NCBI RefSeq assembly: GCF_001444405.1
Contig: NZ_CP013187.1
Location: 124,001-188,000, forward strand
Source of the DNA: Pseudoalteromonas phenolica
GTDB taxonomy: Bacteria; Pseudomonadota; Gammaproteobacteria; Enterobacterales; Alteromonadaceae
Length of the DNA stretch: 64,000 bases
Direction of reading: 5' to 3'
Program-made: the position numbers and the translations under genes
The notes under the pieces: model-generated
Seen by the model: the letters and a program-made list of their open reading frames with translations, nothing else
Told to the model about the DNA's origin: nothing
The model's database searches: none
Shown here: positions 43,491 to 52,616 of the stretch, one piece after another
Layout: each line of letters begins with the position of its first letter
Position numbering within the stretch: the first letter of the stretch is position 1

Positions 43491-44006
43491 ATGAACAATA
43501 AGTTCAAAATAGTATTTTTTACCCTCTTTTTTGCGTTACTTGGATCTGCTTTCTTAAAACAAGACTTGATTACAGCGACATTGTTTTCCTCAATTGCAAT
43601 CTTATTCTTGATGAGTGGTCCTGAGAAAGAGGAGAATATTTTATGGTTGACTATTTTTAGTATTTTAGCGATGTCTTTAATTGGGTTGATCATTTTCGTT
43701 ATTCAGCACAGTTTAGAGCACTACTGGTACTTGCCATATGTGTTATCTAGTTTATTGCTTGTGTATTGGGGCCTAATAGGCAGTAAAGAAAATAACGGTG
43801 TGGTGCTATTTTTGCAAAATACGCGACCTCTACAAAGAGTTGGTATTGGGTTTTTACTTCTTTATCCAATCGCAGGGCTCTTAACTACGAGTTTAAACGG
43901 CGCTGTTGATCATATGAATGGACTAGCGCTTGGGCTTGGGCTTTTAGCATCGAATAAGTGGGTCAAGGTAAGGTTAATCTCAGGCAAAGCTAAGAACAGT
44001 AGTTAA
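43491..44006 (+). CDS. Polytopic membrane protein of unknown function
   Basis: 171 residues from ATG 43491; GTG at 43476 is an in-frame alternative and neither has a clear ribosome site. About six hydrophobic segments (for example IVFFTLFFALLGSAF, LTIFSILAMSLIGLIIFVI, YVLSSLLLVYWGLIG, GIGFLLLYPIAGLL). A short basic tail ends the protein. No family recognised. It sits alone in the accessory stretch between tuf and the dipeptidase. Confidence 0.65.
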   Translation: MNNKFKIVFFTLFFALLGSAFLKQDLITATLFSSIAILFLMSGPEKEENILWLTIFSILAMSLIGLIIFVIQHSLEHYWYLPYVLSSLLLVYWGLIGSKENNGVVLFLQNTRPLQRVGIGFLLLYPIAGLLTTSLNGAVDHMNGLALGLGLLASNKWVKVRLISGKAKNSS

Positions 44007-44033
44007 AAAACCGAACTTCAGAAGTTCGGTTTT
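44007..44033 (+). terminator. Terminator of the unknown membrane protein gene
   Basis: 12-bp stem AAAACCGAACTT / AAGTTCGGTTTT with a 3-nt loop, T-rich after. It starts right after the stop codon and could also serve the convergent dipeptidase gene. Confidence 0.85.
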
Positions 44034-44093
44034 GCTTTTGAATAAGTACTAGAAAGAGCTTTAAATAAGCTCATTTCTCTATGCGCTCTGTCA

Positions 44094-45302
44094 CTAATCT
44101 TTCGCGCTGACTTTCTCTGCGTATTCTTCAGCTTGACGCCATACGCGCATGGTGTTGCCACCTAAGATTTTCTTAATTTGCGCTTCGCTGTAGCCTCGGT
44201 CTAATAACCCCTGTACTAGATTAGGGTATGTCGATACGTCTTTTAAGCCGATAGGCAGTGAGTCACCCACGCCATCATAGTCAGAGCCAATACCAACATA
44301 ATCAATGCCAATAAGTTTGACTACATGGTCAATGTGATCAAGTACTTGCTCTAATGTTGCAAACGGGAATGGGTTTTTAGCACGGTAAGCTGCGGCGAAA
44401 TCAGTCGTTGCTTTACCACTGTCTTCGGCTTCTTTTTTAGCTGCGTTACGTTTGTCGTACCAACCACGTGATGCACTAGTCACAAAGCTTGAACCAAAGT
44501 TAATCTGGATCACGCCGCCATTTTTCTTCAGGGCTAATAGCATGTCATCATCCATATTGCGCTCAAAGCCCGGCGTGTATTTACGTAATGAAGAGTGTGA
44601 TGCAATCACGGGCACTTTTGATAGCTCCATAACCTGATAAAACGCAGCATCAGAAATGTGTGATACATCGATCAGCATGCCGATATTATTCATCTCTTTT
44701 ACTAGATCTTTGCCGAATGGGCTTAAGCCTTTCCATTTGCGTCGCAAGTCATAAGACGAGTCTGAGATATGGTTACTCTGCGAATGAGCCAGAGTGATAT
44801 AGCGAACACCGCGGTCATAGAAGTGCTTTAGGTTCTTCATGTCGCCTTCCATCGGCGAGCCGTTTTCCATACCCATGGCAATTGACATTTTACCCAGTTT
44901 AAAATGTGTATAGGCATCTTTATATGAGTAGGCGATGGCAAATTTGTCTGGCGCACGGAACACCAGCGCTTCCATGCCATCAATTAATTGGTTCGCTAAT
45001 TGGTAGCTTTTGCCCTTTCCTTCAAACTCTAAGCTGGCAGGAATATAAATCGACATAAATGGTACGTTCAAGCCACCTTTCTTCGCACGAGGATAGTCGA
45101 AGTCACCGCCTTCAGTTGCCTTACTGACATCATCCCATTTGTCGGCGATACGGTAAGGCACATCAATATGGGTATCGACTAGAATGCTTTGTTTGGCAAT
45201 ACGCTCTGCACGCTCTGATGCTGTGTATTGCTTTTCTGCTGCTGATAGGTTTGCACTGGCAACTGCTAACGCGAGTGCGGCAAGAGTAAAAGTTGCTTTC
45301 AT
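44094..45302 (-). CDS. Exported M19 membrane dipeptidase
   Basis: 402 residues: signal peptide (about 1-21), then the renal-dipeptidase fold. First zinc motif DTHIDVPY, bridging Glu in GMENGSP, later ligands in THVSHISD-like blocks (LIDVSHISD, VIASHSS) and the closing IGSDYDGVG. Hydrolyses dipeptides in the periplasm. Own promoter region divergent from the barrel-like gene. Confidence 0.94.
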   Translation of the reverse strand: MKATFTLAALALAVASANLSAAEKQYTASERAERIAKQSILVDTHIDVPYRIADKWDDVSKATEGGDFDYPRAKKGGLNVPFMSIYIPASLEFEGKGKSYQLANQLIDGMEALVFRAPDKFAIAYSYKDAYTHFKLGKMSIAMGMENGSPMEGDMKNLKHFYDRGVRYITLAHSQSNHISDSSYDLRRKWKGLSPFGKDLVKEMNNIGMLIDVSHISDAAFYQVMELSKVPVIASHSSLRKYTPGFERNMDDDMLLALKKNGGVIQINFGSSFVTSASRGWYDKRNAAKKEAEDSGKATTDFAAAYRAKNPFPFATLEQVLDHIDHVVKLIGIDYVGIGSDYDGVGDSLPIGLKDVSTYPNLVQGLLDRGYSEAQIKKILGGNTMRVWRQAEEYAEKVSAKD

Positions 45303-45487
45303 GGCTCAGTCTTTTATTGTTTTAAGTGCTTTGATTGTAACAACAATTTCTTCGTCCTGTATATTCTCCGCTTATCCTCTTTTCTGACCACTTGTCACAT
45401 TTCGCAAATTGCCATGGGGTGTTTTCCATATAGTTATACCCAACAGAGGCACACAGTCTAAATAAATTAAAATTTAAGGAAAACAAC

Positions 45488-46138
45488 ATGTCTAAATTCA
45501 ATGCTAAAACAATCCGTCGTACTTTAATTGCAGCTATTTTAGGTTCGGCATCAAGTGCAGCCATTGCGACGGAAGGTACCCAAACACAACAAGCAGAAAA
45601 AGTAGAAGCTGCGGCTAAGCTTGAGCTTAAGGAAGGCTTCAATATCAGTATGCAAAGTAATGAGATTGATAGTGTTTTTGAAGGCAGTGGCCTAGGTATA
45701 AGCTATCAGACTAACTTTGGTAACTTGCTAAAAGCGCATGATGAGCGTTTAAATCTTTATGGCCGCATGCATTATCAAATCAACCGCAGTGATGAAGATG
45801 CTCAGCTTGCTCAGGCTGATATCACACTGGGTTTGAATTTCGCTCACTCTGACAAGTTGCACGTTTATTTAGAGTCAGCGATGTTACAACAAGAGGTGTC
45901 AGGTCAACCGCAAAGCTTTACTCGCAGCTATGATGTCACGCGTTTAGGTGCACGTTACAACTTTAAAAAGAACTTTATACTTAATGGCGCAGCAATTCAT
46001 AGAAATGGAGAGCAGAACGAATTGGGTTATCGCATCGCTGTAGAATCAACTAAGAAAGATGCTTACTCAGTGGGTATGGGGTTTAGCAGTGTGGGTGACA
46101 ATGATTCACTGTTTATTTCCATTTTTTCAAAGTTCTAA
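45488..46138 (+). CDS. Exported beta-barrel-like protein, unknown
   Basis: 216 residues. Signal peptide about 1-27 (AAIA), then alternating amphipathic strands (GISYQTNFGNLL, RLNLYGRMHYQI, DITLGLNFAHS, KLHVYLESAML, TRLGARYNFKK) ending in SLFISIFSKF with a terminal Phe, the pattern of a small outer-membrane barrel with about eight strands. No family recognised. The LytS/LytTR pair starts 61 bp downstream, so they may share an operon. Confidence 0.7.
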   Translation: MSKFNAKTIRRTLIAAILGSASSAAIATEGTQTQQAEKVEAAAKLELKEGFNISMQSNEIDSVFEGSGLGISYQTNFGNLLKAHDERLNLYGRMHYQINRSDEDAQLAQADITLGLNFAHSDKLHVYLESAMLQQEVSGQPQSFTRSYDVTRLGARYNFKKNFILNGAAIHRNGEQNELGYRIAVESTKKDAYSVGMGFSSVGDNDSLFISIFSKF

Positions 46139-46156
46139 GTTGGTAATGAAAACGCG

Positions 46157-46202
46157 CATGGGTACAATTCATCGCATCGAAACAAGGAGCATTGTACCCA
46201 TG
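46157..46202 (+). promoter_or_regulatory. Hairpin enclosing the start codon of the LytS-type kinase
   Basis: 12-bp perfect stem CATGGGTACAAT (46157-46168) / ATTGTACCCATG (46191-46202) with a 22-nt loop that contains the AAGGAG ribosome site. The ATG at 46200 is the last part of the right arm, so folding would hide the start codon. No T-run, hence not a standard terminator. Confidence 0.6.
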
Positions 46203-47264
46203 AAGAAGTATTGGCTGTGCCAGTTAGCCGCTTTCATCGCGATTCTGGCTTTGAATAGCAGTATTTTAGCGACCATAGATTTTAGTGAGTTTACGAGCCA
46301 GCAGATAAGCTCCCTTTTTATAAGGGCACTGCTTACATCAAGCTTTTTTATTTTGTTCAGTCATTTGGTTATTAGAAATGGCGGCCAATGGTTTGCTCGA
46401 AAGCGCGGTATGAAGAGGCCGACACTACCAATCTTGTTGGTGGTGAGTGTGGTTGCAGCAGCACTTTATCACCTTTCTTATGAGTTTGTGGTTCAGACAG
46501 TTGCTCCTTCTGGCTTACCCAGTGATGAAGTGTCCATGCAAGTGCAAGGTAGCAAAATTGAATTTCACGAAAATAAAAGAGTAGAGTGGATAGCCATTTT
46601 TGTTAAATGTTCAATGTATTGGCTTTGGTCTGGCTGTTATTTAGCCGTGATTGCTAGAAGAGAAAAGCGTATGTTAAAAACGCAGTTAAAAGAGCAGCAA
46701 CTCGCCAGCTTACAAAATCAGATAAACCCACATTTTCTATTTAATTCGTTGAATACTATTCGCGGCATGATCTACCAAGACCAAGATAAAGCCGCAGAGA
46801 TCGTCACGCAGCTTTCAGAGTTGTTTAGGTATAACCTGACAACAGACTTACGAACACATGTCAGCGTTGAGGATGAGTGGCAAATTTGTGAAAACTACCT
46901 CGCTATTGAACAAGTGAGGTTTGGTGAGCGGCTCAAAGTCCACTTTGATTGCCCACAGAATTTACTTAAAGCAACCTTGCCAAGCATGTCTCTACTTACA
47001 CTCGTTGAAAATGCAGTGAAGCATGGTATTGCACATCTTCCTAACGGAGGAGGGCTAAATATTCATGTGTCAGAGCGTGAAGGTAAAGTGCAGATACAAG
47101 TCATTAATCCCTTTGATGAAAGCAGGGTTAAAAGTGGTACCCAGTTGGGACTGGCAAACATTCAATCTCGGTTAGAGCTTATGTTTGGACAACAGGCACA
47201 ACTGTTGATTTCACAAGAGCGTCAGGAATTTAAAGTCATTATGGAGGTGCCCCATGCAGCCTAA
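46200..47264 (+). CDS. LytS/AlgZ-family sensor histidine kinase
   Basis: 354 residues from ATG 46200 (AAGGAG ten bases upstream); ATG 46146 in the same frame is possible but poorly preceded. Four predicted transmembrane segments (about 7-25, 38-58, 75-98, 128-150), a His_kinase domain with His178 in QINPHFLFNSLN, and an HATPase half (LVENAVKHGIA, LGLANIQSRL). This class pairs with LytTR regulators. Its stop codon overlaps the regulator start by 11 bp. A hairpin covers its start codon. Confidence 0.9.
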   Translation: MKKYWLCQLAAFIAILALNSSILATIDFSEFTSQQISSLFIRALLTSSFFILFSHLVIRNGGQWFARKRGMKRPTLPILLVVSVVAAALYHLSYEFVVQTVAPSGLPSDEVSMQVQGSKIEFHENKRVEWIAIFVKCSMYWLWSGCYLAVIARREKRMLKTQLKEQQLASLQNQINPHFLFNSLNTIRGMIYQDQDKAAEIVTQLSELFRYNLTTDLRTHVSVEDEWQICENYLAIEQVRFGERLKVHFDCPQNLLKATLPSMSLLTLVENAVKHGIAHLPNGGGLNIHVSEREGKVQIQVINPFDESRVKSGTQLGLANIQSRLELMFGQQAQLLISQERQEFKVIMEVPHAA

Positions 47265-47985
47265 AGCCACAATTAAAGTGCTCATCATTGATGATGAGCC
47301 TTTGGCGCGTGCAGAGTTACAGCGTTTATTAAAAAAGCATAAGCAAATAGAGGTGCTGGGTGAAGCGCAAAATATTATCGAGGGAAAAGCTTTAGTTGAG
47401 GACTTGGAGCCAGACGCAATATTTTTAGATATAGAAATGCCGGGAGGGACAGGGCTTGAGCTCGCTGAGCAATTAAAAGGTGAAATTCCTATCGTCTTTT
47501 GTACAGCTTATAACGAGTTTGCCGTGGATGCTTTTTCGCTCAATGCCGTAGACTATTTACTAAAACCCGCAGCCCCGGCGCGGTTAGAGAAAGCTATTGA
47601 AAAGCTCACAAGTCTGCTATCAGAAACAGAAAGCACACAGCTTGAAGATGATTTTAAATTGATGGTGAAATTTGCTGACAAAATGAAAATCATCTTGTTG
47701 AGAGACATATTACGTTTTGAAAGTGTTGGTAACCATGCGGCAATTTACACCGAGTTTGGCAAGTCTTATATTCATAGTTCGCTGAGTAAAATAGAAGCAA
47801 AACTTGACCCTAGTGTGTATTTGCGCGCAAGTCGCAGCGAAATAATTCGTTTGGATGCGGTGGTGCATCTAGAGGAGAGTATCAACTATGGGTTAACTGC
47901 GACCCTGAGTAATGGCTCAGAAGTCGATATATCTCGCCGCCAAGCTTCTGCGTTGAAAAAACAAATGAGCTTTTCAGCGTTTTAA
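47254..47985 (+). CDS. LytTR-family response regulator
   Basis: 243 residues. REC domain with acceptor Asp59 (AIFLDIEMPGG) and DYLLKPAAPARL, then a LytTR DNA-binding domain (about 140-240: ILLRDILRFESVGNHAAIYTEFGKS, LRASRSEIIRLDAV). Translationally coupled to the LytS-type kinase upstream. Targets unknown; the barrel-like gene upstream is one possibility. Confidence 0.93.
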   Translation: MQPKATIKVLIIDDEPLARAELQRLLKKHKQIEVLGEAQNIIEGKALVEDLEPDAIFLDIEMPGGTGLELAEQLKGEIPIVFCTAYNEFAVDAFSLNAVDYLLKPAAPARLEKAIEKLTSLLSETESTQLEDDFKLMVKFADKMKIILLRDILRFESVGNHAAIYTEFGKSYIHSSLSKIEAKLDPSVYLRASRSEIIRLDAVVHLEESINYGLTATLSNGSEVDISRRQASALKKQMSFSAF

Positions 47986-48012
47986 TAGCGGATTAAAAAA
48001 GCTCGCTTAGAT

Positions 48013-48040
48013 TGACACTGATTACGCGTAATCAGTGTCA
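48013..48040. terminator. 28-bp perfect palindrome at the end of yheU
   Basis: TGACACTGATTACG and its exact complement. It contains the last codons and stop of yheU and lies 28 bp after the convergent regulator gene, so probably a shared terminator; a T6 run follows about 13 nt later on the minus strand. Confidence 0.6.
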
Positions 48041-48285
48041 TAGCCTTCGGTATATTCTTCACTCTGCATGGCGTTGAATTGGGCTTTTGAAACGATATTG
48101 ACCGACTCATGCAGTTCAGAGAACACAATTAGAGCTTCACCTGATTTGAGTTGGGCTTTTACTTGCTCCACTTTTGTTTCAGTGTTTACTTCAGCATCAC
48201 CGTAGTCAGTGCCTTCGCGATGTACATAATGTTCAATGAGGTTATTAAGTGTATTTGGATCAAGTTGCTGATATGGAATGAGCAT
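48022..48285 (-). CDS. yheU: YheU family (UPF0270) protein
   Basis: 87 residues, close by eye to Escherichia coli YheU: MLIPYQQLDPNTLNNLIE, REGTDYGDAE, LKSGEALIVFSELHESVNI. Function unknown. It starts immediately after the yheT stop codon, the same order as in Escherichia coli. Confidence 0.93.
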   Translation of the reverse strand: MLIPYQQLDPNTLNNLIEHYVHREGTDYGDAEVNTETKVEQVKAQLKSGEALIVFSELHESVNIVSKAQFNAMQSEEYTEGYDTDYA

Positions 48286-49263
48286 CTACTTCTGACCTTT
48301 AAGGAGCGATTGAAAATAATGGGGGACGGCTTTTTCAAGCCAAAACTCGGGTTTGAATGGATTCTTACCACCAATAAAGCCGACATGACCGCCTTTTTTA
48401 GAGACCGCCAAAGTGACTTGGTCGCTGACTTGTTCAGCCTTGGGCACAGCTTCGTGCGAGAGCATAGGATCATCTTCGGCATGGATCAGCAAAGTGGGTG
48501 TCGCAATATGTTTTAAGAAAGGCTGAGCACTTGCTTGTGTATAATAATCTTCAGCACCCTCAAAGCCATGTAGTGGCGCTGTTAATTGATCATCAAACTG
48601 CCACAGGTCGTTAATATCGGCCAATTCTTGCTTGTTTAGCTTTATCGCTTCACCGATCTGCGGGTATTTTCTTGCGGATGACTTTTTTAAACGGTCCAAT
48701 AGATATTTTTGATATAAACCAAAACAGCTTTTTCTGATCACCTGACACGAAGAAGAAAGATGATGGGGTGCTGAAACAACCGCAGCACCGCTGAGATCAC
48801 TCTGCTTACCTTGTTCACCTAAATATTTGGCAAGTACATTACCACCAAGAGAAAAGCCAACAGCAAATAAAGAACTTGGGTTTAAGCGTGTTTTTAATGT
48901 TTGAATTAAAAACTGTAAGTCACCGGTTTCTCCGCTGTGATAAGCGCGCGGCAAACGATTAGGCAAGCGTGAACAGTTTCTAAAGTGCATGAGCACAGTA
49001 TCAAAGCCTTGCTGGGTCAAGGCTTTAAGCATACCTTTAGCATAAAAGCTATCTAGGTTGCCCTCTAGACCGTGTAGCACAATGGCAAGAGGTGAATCTT
49101 TTTTGCCTGTGCGACTCCAGGCTAACTCTAAAAAATCACCGTCAGGTGTAGTCAGTTCTTCATATTCCACATCAACGCGCTGAAAGGGTCTAAAAAAACG
49201 GGGCAAGATAGTTTGTGCATGACGATTCGACATCCACCAAGCACTTTCAAACTGATAACTCAT
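48286..49263 (-). CDS. yheT: YheT-type alpha/beta hydrolase
   Basis: 325 residues. Alpha/beta hydrolase with oxyanion block VLHGLEGNLDS, nucleophile Ser in VGFSLGGNVLAKYLG, Asp in HAEDDPMLS and His in KKGGHVGFIGG. Abhydrolase_1 family with Escherichia coli YheT as close relative; a putative esterase of unknown substrate. Operon with yheU. Confidence 0.94.
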   Translation of the reverse strand: MSYQFESAWWMSNRHAQTILPRFFRPFQRVDVEYEELTTPDGDFLELAWSRTGKKDSPLAIVLHGLEGNLDSFYAKGMLKALTQQGFDTVLMHFRNCSRLPNRLPRAYHSGETGDLQFLIQTLKTRLNPSSLFAVGFSLGGNVLAKYLGEQGKQSDLSGAAVVSAPHHLSSSCQVIRKSCFGLYQKYLLDRLKKSSARKYPQIGEAIKLNKQELADINDLWQFDDQLTAPLHGFEGAEDYYTQASAQPFLKHIATPTLLIHAEDDPMLSHEAVPKAEQVSDQVTLAVSKKGGHVGFIGGKNPFKPEFWLEKAVPHYFQSLLKGQK

Positions 49264-49563
49264 AATTCTTCTTATTTACTTACTCGCAGGCAGTGTAGCA
49301 AAGAGTCGTGATGGGTTAAATAACCAGAACTGTCGAGATAAAGCAGAGAATGGGTGAGAAAGAGCCGAATAGTGTACACAACCTTTTTGCTTCACAAATA
49401 AAAAGCACCCGACTAACTAGGTTAGTAAGGTGCTTTGTGCGTCGTGCTTAATTCGTCTCTATCGGGGAACAAATGCCTTTGTTTAAAGTGGGTCAAAGGC
49501 AAGACCACTAATACTAATACTCAAAAAAAATCACTTAATTAAGAGGATTAATATAAAAACTAG
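49264..49563. other. Intergenic region between yheT and the DUF3149 gene
   Basis: 300 bp. Holds two hairpins, one at 49402-49436 (listed as a terminator) and TGCCTTTG/CAAAGGCA at 49474-49501, both downstream of the small DUF3149 gene on the minus strand. The yheT promoter must lie in 49264-49400. No further gene seen. Confidence 0.5.
49402..49436 (-). terminator. Terminator of the DUF3149-like gene
   Basis: Two-part hairpin: AAAGCACC / GGTGCTTT outside, ACTAAC / GTTAGT inside. Followed by TTTATTTGTG on the minus strand. Confidence 0.75.
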
Positions 49564-49704
49564 TTATTCAGGAGCTTCTGACTCGTTAATCTTCTTCATG
49601 AAGTAATAAACGTAGTAAGCGCATAGCACAATCACTGTGCCCAAGATACCAAATGAAAGAAACAACACTGGGTCGCTAAAAAAATCTCTAAAGAATACGT
49701 TCAT
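49564..49704 (-). CDS. Small DUF3149-like membrane protein
   Basis: 46 residues, start MNVFFRDFFSDP, with one transmembrane helix (about 13-36, VLFLSFGILGTVIVLCAYYV) and a charged tail FMKKINESEAPE. A perfect AGGAGG lies eight bases before ATG 49704 and a terminator follows, so it is a real short gene. The pattern fits the DUF3149 family of small single-helix proteins in marine gammaproteobacteria. Function unknown. Confidence 0.8.
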   Translation of the reverse strand: MNVFFRDFFSDPVLFLSFGILGTVIVLCAYYVYYFMKKINESEAPE

Positions 49705-49838
49705 GGCCTTGGCCTCCTAATCACTCGATGAAGTAATCATAGGTGAGGGATGGCGGGCTTGATATGATCGAGATCAAGTTTGTTTTCTGGTCAGCTGGGC
49801 TTAGGGTCAGAGCTTGATCTTGATCATGCTTTTCGTCG

Positions 49839-50285
49839 CTAAAGGCACTGAGAAAGGCGTTTTTTATCTTGCTCAGATAAATAAAGAGCTAGGTTGTCAG
49901 CGTCGCTGTTAACGCTGATTGAACTCGGTAGCGCGTCTAATATTAAGCTTTGCTGTAATTTTTCAAGGGCTAACTCATTTTCGAGCAATTGTTTGCGAAT
50001 AACTGCATAGTCAGTGCGGTGCGAATGGTGTGTTTTAAGATTTTGTCGGGTTAAGCGATGCGGGTTCAATAATTGAGCATCACTGAGCGCAGCGACACTG
50101 TCGAGCGCTGAAAACTGAGTCGGTGTTAGTTGTAGCTTTAGGCTGTTGAGGAACATCAATAATAAACATAGGTTCACGTTTTTTTGCTGCTCGTCTTGTA
50201 GCTCGAGCAGCAAAGGTTGCACGCCATTTTTGCTATATATATCGCATGCAAATTGCCAAAATGTATCAGCCGTGAGTTTAGACAT
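49839..50285 (-). CDS. TIGR02444-family protein
   Basis: 148 residues. Pattern FWQFACDIYSKNGVQPLLLELQDEQQKNVNLCLLLMFLN is typical of the TIGR02444 family found next to yheS in Vibrio, Pseudomonas and relatives. Mostly helical, no known function. Its start overlaps the yheS stop by 1 bp, so they are co-translated. Confidence 0.85.
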   Translation of the reverse strand: MSKLTADTFWQFACDIYSKNGVQPLLLELQDEQQKNVNLCLLLMFLNSLKLQLTPTQFSALDSVAALSDAQLLNPHRLTRQNLKTHHSHRTDYAVIRKQLLENELALEKLQQSLILDALPSSISVNSDADNLALYLSEQDKKRLSQCL

Positions 50286-52201
50286 TAGGCGAGGCTTGCC
50301 TCAAATGCAGCTTGTTTCTCTTCCATCTCTTCAAGTGCCATTAATAGGTCTTCTTCTATTTGGTTCACTTTTGGCGTTAACTCAGCTTGTTTGCCAAGCA
50401 GCTCGGTGAGCTTGGCTTTGTTTTCATCACTGTATAAATCGTTGTCGCCAAGCTGGCTTTCAACGTCTGATAACTGCTCTGAGAACTTGTCTAGTTGCTT
50501 TTCAAGCTTATCGATTTCTTTCTTCAAAGGTTGAACTGATTTTCTAAACTCGGCTTCAAGGCGTTTCACTTCTTTACGGTTACTGCTTGAATGCGCTTTA
50601 ACTTCGGCTTGCTCTTTTTTGCTGTCGGCTTTATTGGCATTCAGTAACCATTGGTAATACTCATCTAAATCATAGCCAAATTGCGATACGCTGCCATTAT
50701 CTACCAAATAGAATTCATCGGCGGTATTTTTTAGCATGTGTCTGTCGTGCGATACCGTCACCATCGCGCCTTCAAAGCCTTGTAGGGCCATAACAAGGGC
50801 ATGACGCATTTCTAGGTCTAAGTGGTTGGTTGGCTCATCTAGTAACAGTAAGTTTGGCTTTTGGAATACCAGCATGGCTAGAACTAAACGGGCTTTTTCG
50901 CCTCCTGAGAAGGGCGCTACTGGCTCTAAAGCGCGGTCACCGTTAAACGCAAAGCCACCTAAAAAGTCACGTAGAGATTGTTCAGGTGCATCGGGTGCAA
51001 GGCGTTGTAAATGTGTCACAGCGCTCGCTTGTAAATCTAGTGACTCAAGTTGATGCTGTGCGAAGTAACCAATTTTCAACCCTTGATGTTGAAAGACCTC
51101 GCCAGATTGTGGTTGCAATTCGCCCGCAAGCAATTTGATCAGAGTTGATTTACCCGCACCATTGCGACCAAGTAGCGCAATGCGACTGCCTGGCACTAGG
51201 TTAAGCTTAATTTGATGCAAGATGGTGATGTCGCCATAGCCTGCTTGTGCGTTATCTAGCGTCATCAATGGGTTGGGTAGTGCACTTGGCTCGGCAAATT
51301 CAAAATCGAATGGTGAATCAGCATGTGCCGGGGCAAGCTTTTCCATACGCTCTAGGGCTTTAACGCGGCTTTGCGCTTGCTTGGCTTTACTGGCTTTGGC
51401 TTTAAAGCGGGTAATGAACTTTTCTAAGTGAGCAATTTGCTCTTGTTGCTTGTCGAACAAAGCTTGTTGCTGGGCCATTCGTTCTGCTTTTTGACGTTCG
51501 AACTGAGAGTAATGGCCTTTGTAAACATTAATAAGGCTGCGATCGATATGCCAAATTTGGTCCACCACCGCATCTAAAAACTCGCGGTCGTGAGAGATTA
51601 GCACCAGTGTACCGGTGTACGCACGTAAAAAGCGTTCTAACCAGTAAACTGCATCTAAATCTAAGTGGTTGGTAGGCTCATCGAGTAGTAGTAAATCTGC
51701 ATCGCGAATAAGTGCTTGAGCAAGGTTTAAGCGCATACGCCAACCACCCGAAAAGGCACTCACTGGGTTATCGATTTGTTCGTTGCTGAACCCTAGACCG
51801 TGTAAAAGTTCACCGGCTTTGGCCTCAATGCTGTAGCCTTTTAGGTGTTCAATTTGTTGGTGTATTTGCGCTTGTTTTGCACCGTCACCGCTCGCTTCTG
51901 CATCACGCAGTGCAATGCGGCAGGCGTAATATTCAGGATGACCTTGCAGTACATAATCAAGAGCACTGATCTCAAGCGCTGGGGTTTCTTGTTTTACTGA
52001 GGCAATTGACCAATCTTTTGGAAATTGAAATTCGCCAGAATCTAACTGCAGTTCGCCCTTTAACAATGCAAACAAAGATGATTTACCACAGCCGTTAGCG
52101 CCGACAAGGCCGACTTTGTGCTCTGGAAAAAGTGTTGCACTGGCGTTTTTAAGTAGGGTTTTGCCACCGCGAAGTAGCTCGATATCTGACAGTTGGATCA
52201 T
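50285..52201 (-). CDS. yheS: ABC-F family ATPase YheS
   Basis: 638 residues with two ATP-binding cassettes and no membrane part. Walker A GANGCGKSS and GRNGAGKST, signatures SGGWRMRLNLAQ and SGGEKARLVLAM, both Walker B LLLDEPTNHLD, the linker with the P-site tip (HLEKFITRFKAKASKAKQAQ) and a C-terminal coiled coil (about 540-635). ABC-F proteins act on the ribosome. Upstream gene of the yheS-TIGR02444 pair. Confidence 0.96.
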   Translation of the reverse strand: MIQLSDIELLRGGKTLLKNASATLFPEHKVGLVGANGCGKSSLFALLKGELQLDSGEFQFPKDWSIASVKQETPALEISALDYVLQGHPEYYACRIALRDAEASGDGAKQAQIHQQIEHLKGYSIEAKAGELLHGLGFSNEQIDNPVSAFSGGWRMRLNLAQALIRDADLLLLDEPTNHLDLDAVYWLERFLRAYTGTLVLISHDREFLDAVVDQIWHIDRSLINVYKGHYSQFERQKAERMAQQQALFDKQQEQIAHLEKFITRFKAKASKAKQAQSRVKALERMEKLAPAHADSPFDFEFAEPSALPNPLMTLDNAQAGYGDITILHQIKLNLVPGSRIALLGRNGAGKSTLIKLLAGELQPQSGEVFQHQGLKIGYFAQHQLESLDLQASAVTHLQRLAPDAPEQSLRDFLGGFAFNGDRALEPVAPFSGGEKARLVLAMLVFQKPNLLLLDEPTNHLDLEMRHALVMALQGFEGAMVTVSHDRHMLKNTADEFYLVDNGSVSQFGYDLDEYYQWLLNANKADSKKEQAEVKAHSSSNRKEVKRLEAEFRKSVQPLKKEIDKLEKQLDKFSEQLSDVESQLGDNDLYSDENKAKLTELLGKQAELTPKVNQIEEDLLMALEEMEEKQAAFEASLA

Positions 52202-52376
52202 AGTGTTACAGCAACAATAAATAATGGGGTTATCATAGCATGAAGTGCTTTGTGGGGCTCAACTCTATCTTCTATTTGAGGACAGGTATTATTTCTGTAA
52301 ACAGAGTGAACGTGTTTCGTATAAATCGGGTATTGAGATAGAATAGGGCATAACTTAATCGCGGGTCGAGTCGAAG

Positions 52377-52577
52377 ATGAAACAGAAGAAACGCTTTATT
52401 GCTGGGGCAGTATGTCCTGAGTGTAATAAGCAAGATGTCATGATGCTATATAAAGAGCATGATGTAGAAAAAGTAGAATGTGTTGAGTGTGGTCATAAGA
52501 TGACACAACCAAAAGATGCGGTACAAGCATCAACACGCCAATTTGAACAAGTGATTGGTGTATTTAAGCCAGAGTAA
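52377..52577 (+). CDS. yheV: YheV-family zinc-ribbon protein
   Basis: 66 residues with two zinc-binding pairs, CPEC (13-16) and CVEC (36-39), and the conserved start KQKKRFIAGAVCPEC. YheV family, next to yheS and slyX in Escherichia coli as well. Function unknown. Confidence 0.92.
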   Translation: MKQKKRFIAGAVCPECNKQDVMMLYKEHDVEKVECVECGHKMTQPKDAVQASTRQFEQVIGVFKPE

Positions 52578-52616
52578 CACTGGCTTAAACGTATTTATTA
52601 TTAACCAGGTACTCGG

